From assembly GCF_026745355.1 (NCBI RefSeq), contig NC_079204.1:2891603-2955602 (forward strand): a stretch of DNA of 64,000 nucleotides, read 5' to 3'. Of the stretch, positions 22,487-34,400 are shown piece by piece (position 1 is the stretch's first letter; the number at the start of each line of letters is the position of its first letter). Position numbers and translations under genes: made by a program. The notes below the pieces were generated by a model. It ran no database searches. It was not told the origin of the DNA and was given only the letters and a program-made list of their open reading frames with translations. The stretch is from Beta vulgaris subsp. vulgaris (taxonomy: Eukaryota > Streptophyta > Magnoliopsida > Caryophyllales > Amaranthaceae).

Positions 22487-23460
22487 ATGGCTAATCTACA
22501 AATCGTTCCGGCTTACAAGAGTGTAGAGCCTCAATATGTTGAGTTGAAGGTTCCTTTATATTCTTTTGGATGTGAAAGGAAAGTGAAGAAGGCTTTGAGT
22601 AATTTAAGAGGTAAATTATAATTGAAATTTGTATTATTTATTACTTTGAAAGATATAAATGTTTGCAAGAAATCTGTATCAAGTCATTAGTTTATGTTTC
22701 TATCGTATTACTCATAATGTTAGGATATCTTGCATGTAGCTAAACATAAAATCATGATGTTGAATCCATTAAGGTAACAGTTATTATTACTAGCCTTTTG
22801 TGCACGCGATGATATTTTCAGGCCTAATTATTACTAAGTAATAAACAAACTGGAAATGCAAGTTAGTATTTAAGTTCACCTCCATTTCGTGAATAAGATT
22901 CTTTCATGTTCTTTTTATGTTGTTATTCATTTCTGTGATTTTGGAAAAAAAAAGGCTAACTACCTATTTTAATTAAGGAAAGAAAAATTATGGTCGTTAT
23001 ATCTCTATCTTTGTTATATATATATAAGGAATTTTTATATGATTTCGCACGCGCCGTGTGCATGTAAGACTAGTGTAGTACATACAAACTACCTTTTATT
23101 TCTCCTTTATTTTCCTCATTTGTGGTTATAAATTCAATCTTTTCTTACTTATTCTGCCTTATTAGGAACTAAAACTAAAAATTTTGTATATTAACAGGAA
23201 TTTACTCGGTAAATGTTGATTATCCACAACAAAAGGTGACAGTGTGGGGAATTTGCAACAAGTATGATGTGCTAACAACTATCAAGAATAAAAGGAAAGA
23301 AGCGCAGTTTTGGAATCCTGAAGACAACATTAAATTAGAAGAAACAGAAGGAAATTACAGAATTAATAGTACAACTAATAGTAATGCCATTTTGACCAAA
23401 GCCAAGTCTTTTAGCTACAAAGCTCTAAGAAAAGTCTTCAACAGATCCCACTCTTTCTAA
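22487..23460 (+). CDS. HMA-fold protein with incomplete metal site, no CaaX box
   Basis: Exons 22487-22610 and 23198-23460 join in phase 1 to 128 aa. Residues about 17-75 form one HMA domain: VELKVPLYSFGCERKVKKAL, then an intron right after NLRG, then IYSVNVDYPQQKVTVWGICN. The intron sits at the same place and phase as those in the HIPP at 10277-13632, which supports common origin. The usual M-x-C-x-x-C loop reads LYSFGC: the first Cys is Ser26 and only C29 remains, so ordinary two-Cys metal binding is doubtful. The basic tail ends RKVFNRSHSF with no isoprenylation box. It belongs to the heavy metal transport/detoxification superfamily in the broad sense. Function is unknown; a protein-interaction role is inference. 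Confidence 0.85.
22790..22930 (-). mobile_element. Helitron 3' part in the intron, reverse orientation
   Basis: On the minus strand about 130 bases match the 3' part of the Helitron at 7284-7689 and end ATCGCGTGCACAAAAGGCTAG|T. Half of the hairpin (GCACGC) is missing. The 5' end on the minus strand was not found. Confidence 0.6.
23002..23073 (+). mobile_element. 72-bp Helitron made only of its two ends
   Basis: It starts A|TCTCTATCTTTGTTATATAT and ends with a hairpin (GCACGCGCCGTGTGC) and CTAG|T. The 5' and 3' terminal motifs lie about 50 bases apart with no interior. It lies in the intron of the HMA gene, 125 bp before the acceptor. Confidence 0.55.
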
Positions 23461-25419
23461 ATATATATATATATATGTATGTGTTGAGAGATTGGTTAAT
23501 TGATCACTTTCCTACAAAAAAAAAAATGATCTCAATCTTTCTACCACTACTTATATTTCTATAAGTTGTTAGTTATACACATCTATCCTGTGATATGTAA
23601 ATAAATGATATTAATAACCAGTTTATGATATATCTCATGTCACGAACGTACATGTAAACATCTTGTTGCATTACATTGAATCAAGATTAGGATAATCTCC
23701 CACTAAGTCTAAGCAATTGCTATGCATATTGCACCATTGTATCAAAGTTTGTATTTGATGAGGATGAGAGCAAGTTTTGGGTGATACTGATCTCATAAAT
23801 AATTTATCGCGAACATTAGAAGTTTCAATTTAAAAAGTAAGAATTCATCTTTAAGGTAGAAAGAGTTGCACTGGTCTTTAGATAACTTATCGTGAGATCG
23901 TCTAATACAAGATATTGGCGAACAACAAAACTATGAATATGATTATTTTTTTTCTTACATTTACAGCCTTTGTACCCATTTAAGAAAAAGAAATAATATA
24001 AGTTTGTGGAAAGCAAGCATAGATATCAGCTGAAATGAGCTTTTAAGACCGGAAAATTGCAGTTTGCATTTTATTTTCCTGCTAGCCATTGGGTGAAGTC
24101 ACTTGAAATTGCTTCCCACCTAATTTAGATCCCGGGAAAGCCTCGTCAATCATGAGCGTGATATGCCCTTCAAAGTAGACTATATTAAGGCTATGATGAC
24201 ATTTATATGCACCATCTAGACACTTTATATGTGAAGTATCTAGAGAGTTGCAAAAGGTAATTGTTGTAACAAACGCAGTAAATAAATAAAAAAATTAGAG
24301 AACAATCAACACAAAATTTAACGTGATTTACTAATGATAAGCTAGTTGCGTCTTACTTATTTTATTAGGTTTAGAAGAGATCTATAATACATATCACAAA
24401 ATATATGGAAGTGCTTGGTCAATCTTAACGGCAGATAATTAATTCAAGGTATAGTTCAACAATAGTGTTCTAGACGAAACTATGAATGGAATTCAACATC
24501 TGATCTAGAAAGCAGTTATATCTGAATAAAGTGCCTAATGATCCCATAAGTTTGTTTAAAAGGTCGGAGGGAAGTTTCCTTTAACATTTGTATCAATCAT
24601 GAAGGTCTCTCTATAGATTATTGATGTAAGGATTACAATAAAGTTACAATATGATTTCATACAGAGCTTACATTTTGATATTGTGACTTTATTTTAGTAC
24701 CACTTTGACTTAGTTTTAGTACCAAAAATTATATTTTTGTGTGAGATGTCATTTTGACATCTCACTATAAAACGCCTATAATACCTCAAAAGTAAGCAAG
24801 TAACCATTTAAAGCACAAAGTTATCCAATATCTATAAGTGCTCCAATCTTACCAAAATTTAATTATAATATTGTCTTACACAATACTTACTTGAGTTATT
24901 TACAGCCAATAAAGTTTAATCAGAAAATAAAATGCTGCACTCCGAAACTTGTAAACTCTTATTCTAGTATCTTAGTTATGAAACCACAAATTGGTAGAGC
25001 AGCACTGCAGTGATACAATGCAAAAAAAAAAAAAAATCAAAAAAGAATAATAATAAATAAATAAAAAGCGCCATGTAACTAAGCTACTTGTTAAGCATAA
25101 CATTATTTATGCAGATTTGTCAACTGTACAATGAGCAATCATCCTCTAGGTTCCTAAATGAGGGAACTCCTGCCTATAATCCTAAACGAAAACCTAACAT
25201 AATCCCAAGAAAGTAGAAATACAAAATCTAGCGTACCTAGAACAGTATACATTGGACGGGCATTCGCTCTGGTTTCCGATGGAAACATTTATGAGCAAAA
25301 CTTTGGCAATCAGAACCTCGACGAGAAGGATTTGTATGTGAACCCCTGAATCGTGAAACTGAATAGTTTGGTCATAACGCATCTTAATAACCACTAACAA
25401 GGCTGCCTTTCCAGCCTAA
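23461..25419. other. Intergenic between two convergent genes, 3'UTRs
   Basis: It contains the 3'UTR of the HMA gene (from 23461, with an AT microsatellite at once) and, toward 25419, the 3'UTR of the minus-strand esterase gene. A poly-A run at 25023-25037 is of simple-sequence type. No further exon is supported. Confidence 0.45.
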
Positions 25420-28400
25420 TTACTGAAGCAAGTCGGGAAATGACCACATTATAAGCTTTGCAAAGATATCGGTCTCCAAAAACTCTATGTGGGCGGCCCT
25501 GCCGATGAAAGTATTTAAGTTTTTGCCATGGGAAGACATGTTGAAATTGACATCACATCGCATGAAAACCCGATGTTCCACAGAGGGAGATCGTATTTGG
25601 TCTAAGCAATTGTTCAACATCTCCAGAAAAACTTTCCCCCTTTTTGAGAAGTCACTTGAGGATGCAGGGCACAATTCAATTCTTGCAGAATGATATGGTA
25701 CATAACCATCCTGAAAGAGAACTCGTTAGTGGAGAAGTAGCACCACATTGGAGCAGTAAGACAAACATATTTTCATATTTAATCAGGAGTATAAAGTGGT
25801 GAAACAATAACTGAACACGATAATATTATGGCTGAAAAGTGAAAACAAAGGAAGATTGAAAATAGAGTTTTTCTACGTTATACCCTTGTGTTTCTTCAGT
25901 TTCTACATTGTACCCTAACTTTTTAAAAACTACATACGGTACCCTCAAGTTTACCTTTATTAATGCACGATGCCCAAACTGCTGATTATATGTCATTAAT
26001 TTCATTTATTCTTTTTACCTTATTGGAACCGATTTGACTTATACATAGTTTAACCCTTAGATAGATAATTATTAATTAGATTAGATAGATAATTACTAAT
26101 TAGATTCGTTCCACCAAATTATAAAAAGTAGATGAAATTAATGACGTATAATTAGCGGTAGGGGTATTGTGTATTAAAAAAGGTAAGTTTGAGGGTATCG
26201 TGTGGAACTTTTAAAAGCTTGGGATACAACGCAGAAATTGAAAAAACACAAGGGTATAACGTAGAAAAAGCCTTGAAAATAAATCCACAGTAGAAAGCAT
26301 AAAAGAGAATCTCAACTAAGGAAGCATATGTAGTTACTGATTTCTCAAGCACGCAACATGTTATTAACAAAACAGACATTTGGCACATAAACTAAAATTG
26401 GCCCCTAGAACTCACTGTTGAATTCTAGAATTTACGTCAAGCCAATTGACAAAGCATACTATTTGAAAAATTAAGTTTATAGATTTACTTACCGCAAACT
26501 ATCCATATCATACATTCAGAAAATCATATATTCAGACAGGCAACAGAAACGTCTTTTAGGACTTTCAATTTTTTTATGAAACATCTTATAAGAATTGTAT
26601 TTGTAACTAACAGAGGCAAACGTGAAGTAGCACTAGCACATATATACACACAAAAGGTAATAGACTGAAATGCAAGTCAAAAATTAAAGTTTGCAGTCCA
26701 ACATGCTGACAATAGACAAAAGGAGGTACGATGATCTGGACAGCGGATATAATTAATTTAAAATATAATCCAGCAAGCTCTTTCACCCAAAAAGAACTCA
26801 GAAGAAAAGTAAAATACCTGTGGTGAAGATAGCAGGATGATATTCTTAAAGTTCTCCAATGTCTTTTGCTGAAAAAAAAAAGGGTCAAAAGAAACAGGTG
26901 AAAAAGTGGAATTTTCAACACATGAAGATCAGTTTTACATACTAATCCTAAGCGACAATGCCAGGACACGATACCAGAACAGCAGAGATGTAACTCAGTC
27001 ATTTGCATTTCACTGGCTTGTAAGTTTGTAACAATCAACTGGCCAGATTGAAGGGGGCGGGGGCAGCTTTTACAAACATGACTAGAATGCTATACCTGGC
27101 ATAGCTTGAAGAAGAAGGTGTTCTGGAGATCTGGATCATCAGTTAAAGTAAGCTGATGGATACATTGTGTGCTTTTCAGCTTCTTTAGTAGCCACAGCCC
27201 AGAATTAAATAGCGAGTTTGAACTGTACAGATATCCTAAATGTGGACCAGATACAGATACATAGGTGTGCAAGAACCTGAGATAAGGCTCCATAATACTA
27301 TCTGCAGTACTAAAAGTAAATAATTAGGGGTAGGCAGTAATCATCATAGGAAGACAACCTGAGCTACAAGTTCATACCAGCCAATGCAGTTCTTATAATG
27401 ACATTTCCAATGGAATGCCCAACAAAACTAAGCTTGATACTCCGCAACCCTCCAGATCTTGAGACTTTATCCATTTTCTTCTTGACAAAAGAAACAACCT
27501 CCTTTGCTAGCCTGTTCCCCATTTCTCTGAAGTCTCCAGATGTTTTATCTTCATTAGCTTCGGACATAAGAAACTCTACCTTTGGATCTATCAAAAGCCA
27601 CTGATTACGGACGAGTCGCAAATCCAAATGATGTCCCTGCATGTTCATAGCTCATGAAGTGAAAGCTAATCTATGTTTGCAGCTAATACGAGCACATGAA
27701 TGACAGAGCGCCATTCTATACAGATCGATAACCAATTCAAGAACAGTCATTATCTAACTCAAGTAACCATTTAACTGATATCAAGCTATGTTTCAATGTC
27801 TTCACTTCATCCCAAAGTACCCACACAAGACTCACTGGCACAAGATAACATGACAATGCCCTAAAAGCAGATTGGAAATTATAGAACTGGTTAAAGAATG
27901 AGCTAGACCTAACAATTAATCCACATTCCACACTCAAAGCAGTGAAGGAGCCTACTTAAGTGCCAATATGTAGTAACCAAAGCAGGCAAGCACATAAGCA
28001 CAACGAAGCTAGAACAAAATAATTCCCGGTGCAGATCTATCTGAAGAAAAAAAGCTTGGAGAGATTTTTCTTGTTCATTAAAGATGCTATGATAGGAGGA
28101 TAAGAGAGAAAAGGACGTGTGAAGTGCCAACTCAAATATCCTTGTTTCTCATGTTCGCATGCCTAGAAACATGTCAAGAGGATCAGCTACTACTATTGGG
28201 CTCCAGCCAGACCATGATCCTTAATCTGTACATCCCATTGCTTCACAGAATAATGAACAGTGTGCCAAAGGTCTATCTCTATCACACTCTTGATGATAGA
28301 GAAAATATGATAATCTTCTAAAATGAACATAACAGAAAAAAGATCATTCTGAGAATCAGTCCCCAAATATTTATTTCAACTCTCTTGGGATTATACAGCC

Positions 28401-31400
28401 ATTTGCTGTAGAAGATGGAACATGATGCCTCTATAGATAAAATTTGACAGTGCAAGTGTGCAACACAACACTTGCTAGAGATTCTTAAAGCTTTTTCTGA
28501 AAAGGAAAATTATATTATGCTCTTATAGCAACAGAAAATCCTTTTAATATATACGTAACATGTTAGTTCAGCCCACTTCTTACTAATAGATCTGTGGCCA
28601 GGACTGGTGGAACCTATGGCCCACAGAACTTTTGTACCCAAAATTACTAAACATTATGCAGTTATTCACAGAGGAAGATTTATGGCACTGAAAAGAAAAT
28701 TAAAAACTCTTCATCATCATCCTTCATCAGATATGTCCAAGGAGGTGGATTAAAGCATGATGCTCAGAGCAGTTGACACATAGGTGCAATTTTTATTATG
28801 GCTGGGTCGCTGAGACAGAGAAGTAGTTCGTGAGATGAAAAATCTATAACTCCTGCAATGGGCTTAATCACAGATCATCTAGAATATGCAAGCTACAAAT
28901 TTGAACGATTCAGCTATTCATGATTTATGTTCCTTATGGACAAGTAATAAGGGTGTATAGTAAATGGATGTCACAGTGGTAGCAGCGAATAAGGAGGGAT
29001 AGAACCAAAGTTTCATTCGCTCAAGCTAGAAAATCCTGAAGGACAAGTGCTACTAGACATCCAACACTTGACTTCAAGCATACAACAGCCTCAGGGGGAG
29101 AGGGGAGGTGTTCAACCCTCAATGTGAAACAGATCCGCCTTCAAGGTACTTTATACTTTTGTCAAAACATCCTATCATTTCAGAATTTAGCCAGTAATTT
29201 AGACATTGATTCCTTCAAACTATTGAGTAATAGAGCGTTACTGAAAGATGTAGCACATGTCTATAGCTCATAGTGGTAACTCAATTGATCTGATATAATG
29301 CAAGAAGCCCACAAAAAAATCCAAAAAACTCAACTTAGACAAGTGACAAAAAAAAATGAATAGAAATTCTGAATTAGCGTCTCTCTAAAATATAAGCCAA
29401 CTCTTAAGGAGCTTTACGTCCTCCTAAAATACCTTGATACCCTTCAATTCTTTATTAATGTTTCAAAATTTAATGTCAATATACTATGACTATTGTACAT
29501 ATTTTTGTAACTCGAAGCGCGCATTGCGTGCATTTGGATAGTACTCCTAATCTAAACTGTGGATGCAGATTCTTTTGGTTGAATAGAGACTTCAACCATC
29601 AAGACTATCATCCGCAGCAAGCATATAAAATGGAAAGTAATGCCTAAACGCAGACAGGGAAAAGGTGTCTCAAGTTACCACTAGAGTGGTATGTACAGGT
29701 AAATCTTTCTTTCTTTCTAGTCTTTCCACAACTAACAATTTAACTATGTCATATCAATATAGCTTAGCTGTAGAGTAGTCTATACCTGAAATCCATGCAC
29801 AAAGATGACAATCTTCAATACACGACCATTCTGTAAATGATTAGCACCAGATACTATGCTCGCAGAACTAAGTTCAGTAAGCAAGGTCGATGGGGCCCTC
29901 TGGATAGCTTGACCAAAGTATGAATTGCCACTAGAAGAACGCCTTGGTGCATTGATAACACGTTCTACAATCACCACAGGCACACTTGAAGGATCTCCAA
30001 ATATCTGCAAGTCTTGAATTGAACGACTGTTGATCTGCAACACAACCCAATATGTAAAAAATTTGCATAAAAGCAAAAAAAAAAAATCAGCAGCATTCTA
30101 GAGGAACAACTCACTTTCATTTGTGCAATACTTCGTCTGTGAAGCTCAGCTCGTGTAGCTGCAGTTTGAGCAGGCTGAAAGAAGGATAGAAACAGTCTTA
30201 TTATTTACTTTGAACTTAATACCGTATAATGGAGGGTTGTAAGAGAAGCATTTTATGAGCCACAAGAAGAAAAAAAAATCAGAGCTCTAATGTATTCAGG
30301 TTTAATTACATCATCAGCCAGCTTCCGTAATACTGATACTTTTCCACGTAGGCCACCATGAAGTGAAACCTCATCACCTCTGCTACTAATAAAATGGTGT
30401 GGCATCTCAACCTTGGAATGCACCATCCATATTGACCACTCTATTCTCCGATCATTGGCCCATGACTCTCTCAGATATTCCATTATCTTAGTTTTGTTAG
30501 CCCTGAAGTCAAATGAAACATCAGTGTATGTGCAAGCACAGATTATCTTGCAAGATACTGAACAGGCACTAAAAAAATTCATTACAGAAGTCGGAAACCT
30601 TTACACGCAAATGAATATTTCAAAAAGGGAAAATTTCAAAAAACTGCCTTTTATAACATAAAAATTTCAAAAAACTACCTTTTAAATTATGTTTTTCAAA
30701 AAACTACCTTATATAAGAAAAAAAATTAATATACTACCACTTCACAGTAAAAGTTATGCTTGACCGTTAAATGAGGGTTGACTCTCACGTGGTAGGTCAT
30801 GTGACCTCTTAAACATTTCTCTCTTTTCAATTGTGATCTCCCTCCTCGTAAAAATAAAAAAATATCATCTCCATCTAACCCTCACAGTCTCTCACCTCTT
30901 CAACACACAAGTCATGGATTTCTCTCCATAATTACTGCACTCCATCTACCAAAATTGAAGAAGGGATATTAATAAGGCGAATTGAAGAAGGAATTTCAGT
31001 ATGCCATTATCTTTATTTTTCCTTATTGGCTTTGTCTGGGTAGAAAAACTGATATTTTTATCTGTTTCAATTGGGTAAATCGCATCTTAGGGTTTAAGGG
31101 CAATTGATGGTTAAACTAAAATGAACAAATAATTAAAGTAATTATGTGGTAAATCGTAAGTGCGCTAATTGATGGTGATATTATAATGAATGTATTCTAG
31201 AGTGTGTGGAATCTACTAGAGTAAACAAAAGAGGAAAATTCTAGGAGGCAGCTAAAAGGGAAACAGAGCATGCATCCCTAGTTTCTCTCACTTTAATTTC
31301 TCTCATAACTAGTTGAAGCCAAAACACCCACTAAATAAATACTAATAAATAAATATTGTAGTTGGCATCTTCTTACTAACATGTTTACAATCATTATTTA

Positions 31401-34400
31401 TGCATCTTTTTGGCAATATTCATGTCGATTTGTGTGTTTAATTTTGGTGTATTTATTAAGTAGGTGGTTGGTGGCATTGTTAGTAATTTAATTTCAATGT
31501 TTTAATTGTTTGTACTTGCTTATGTTGTTTGTTTGCTACAGGACAAAATCCAAAAAAAAAAAAAAAAACCTAGTACCTTCTTGCTTATCACTTAATGGAC
31601 ATAGTGAATATTAAGTTGTATTATGGGGGTGAGTTTGTGACTAGAAAGTTTAGAACTTCATATAAGTACAAGTTGGGTTCTCAGAAATATTGTCGCAAAG
31701 AGTATAAAAATGTTAGTGAGGTTGCTTACTTTGAGATCGTAGATTGGAAAAAGGATGGTTTAGGATTTAAAGATGAAGGTAAAATTTGGTCTACAAGGAA
31801 AGGGTATAGTTTGCTTGCTGGAAGGACAGTTCAAAAGTGATAAAGATATCCCTACATTCTTAGATTCACCAGAAAAGGATGGCTGGTGAAAATCGTTAAA
31901 GCAAATGCTTTTCCAAAATCTGATAAAAAGTGATGAACAATATAGAGAAGATGAGGAGAGAGATTGTAGAGAAGAGAATAGGGTTTTCATGAAAGAGAGG
32001 TCAATGTGAAGTCAAAGGAAATGTGAAAAAACGAGGAAAATATAAGATGCAGAAGGAGGAAAATGGTTAAGAGGTCACGTGACCTACCACGTGAGAGTCA
32101 ACTCTCATTTAACAGTCAAACATAACTTTTCCTGTTAAGTGGTAGTATATTGAAACAGATTTCTTATATAAGGTAGTTTTCTGCAAAAAAAAAAAAATCA
32201 AAGGTAGTTTTTTGAAATTTTTATATTATAAAAAGTAGTTTTTTGAAAATTTCCCTTTCAAAAATCAAAATTTCTAATTCTAATCAGAATCTAGGAGGAT
32301 TGACTTTTAGCAATTATAAACCAAATCTAATCTCTTGCCTGGTATGAAACACAATGTGTTCCACTTCTACAAATTAGCAACAGCATCTGGACTCTGGAGC
32401 CATAAAGGATATGAATAAGTGACCATGTCCCATCAATAAACAGTGAAGTCCTCACTGCATAGTGACATGTAACAAGAGAAAATGCAGGCTGGACACAAAT
32501 ATACCATCATCTGCTTTCATGTGTAACATACTCCAAGCACACCATTAAGAAAATCACCCCTCAAGCGAAAGATTGAAAATGTGCAAAGGTCAACCTAAAC
32601 CTTGAATACTCTCTAGTTACGCTAGGCGCCTGAAACAAGGGGAAAACGGAGAAATGCTCTGAAAGTTGTCTGAGTGGCTGGTAGAAGGGGTAATTAGGGA
32701 AGGAGAGAAATAGTTAGTTACAAAGAGTAGAGAAGAAGCAACTATTGGCGATACAATAAACAGAGGATGGGGCAACGGAGAATGTATTAGAAAATATTTG
32801 AGATATTATTTGGGAGAGCTTCCACCTCTTGAAAGTGGGTATGTTGTTTGGTTTGATCATCTTGATCCATGAATACAATGGAAGAAAAGGTTCACAGCCC
32901 CAGCCCTCTGGAGACTTGGGGATCTAGAGGAGGTGTTTCATGTATATCCATATCATACTCCATATTGTGTTTATTCTCTCTGCTTTAGCCTAATTTGTGA
33001 AAGCAACCAGCTTGACTCTTAGCAACATGACATACACAGGTTAGATGTCTGACCTTGACAAGTTAAAAACTGAGACAGATCCCAAAGTTCATAATGGTAC
33101 AAAGCTGTTGCCAATTATTTACAAAGAGATCTTGGTGGAAAATAATTTTTGTTTGATTAAATTACTCTTAGATAGTCAGATACCTAAGCAAGTGTATTAT
33201 TCTTCTAGTTTCGGAATGAACTAAAAAATACATTAATATAAATGTTTACTTAAAGTGCAAGACAAAATCCATATATATGTCAGATAGATGGTTAAATGGC
33301 CCACCCTCCATCAAATACCAATACCACAGCTCTAAGAAATCAAACATTAGAACTTGCGAAGTTGCCAAGTTTATAAAACACAGATTTGAAAGCAAATAAA
33401 TAGATAGACATTTTGAACTCTTGTCCAAAGAAATAAATAAATAAAGATGGTCAAACTTCATTGATAAAGAGACTAACCTGTGGAAATTTAAAAAAGTATT
33501 CCATAAGTAGTGATTTTGGTTTCCAATTGTATGAGCAAAATGGAGTAGACTGTCCCTAGATAGCGACTGAAGGGCCCCATTACTTCGAAAATCAAGAAAA
33601 AGACTTTCCTTCTGTACAAGGCCACAAACATCTTCATCACATTTTAAGCAAGAATAATTATTGGCACCCAAATATTTGCACTCCCACTACACAAATCATA
33701 CAGCACAATACCCTAGGTTGGGGTCTGGGGAGGTAAAAATGTATGAAGCCTTGTCTCTATCTAGCTGAGACTAGTATATAGAGATACAAAGGGGAGATTG
33801 CGGAGTCAAATCTGGACATGCAAACAGAATCATTAGCGTCTTAGGTTATATAGTAAGAGCACAGACCTCTTTACTCTTTTGAGAGTCATCAAATTCTGGT
33901 CTTTTTCCATCAGAACTAGTTGAAGATACATCTGCTTGCAATAAAGAGCCAAACAACTTTGTATCATCCAGCTGGGAAATGAATTCAGTGAAGTCGATGG
34001 TTTGATCAATTGCTCTGCCAAGCTTTTGTGCTTCTTCTAAAAGAATGTCACGTGCAGTTAACAATGATTTGACAAGCAGCACCTCTTTTACCACTTTACC
34101 AAAACCCTGAGCAATAAAAATTTAAAAAAAAAAAAACATGAAAACAAGATTAAGTAGCTATTAAACAGATGTACCGAGAATTTTGAAGAAAAAAAAGGAA
34201 CAATGATGAGTGAACAACTGAACAGTTCCTCTGAGGATAACTCAAAATAGGTACATCACAACTCCAAAAGGTAAGATAAGTAACCACTAATAGATTAATA
34301 GCTATAACCCAGACATAAAAGCCACTAACTTTTTTGCCTTCCACAACTGGCCATCAATCATCTACTAAAATCATACTATATAGTAAAAATATCGTAACTT

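Noticed and set aside
28124..28321. Plus-strand open frame in intron 11 of the esterase gene
   Set aside because: No promoter, splice or protein-like pattern; length is within chance for this composition.
31595..31840. An independent host gene in the esterase intron
   Set aside because: It lies inside a TIR element with a 9-bp duplication and resembles the N-terminus of a MULE transposase.
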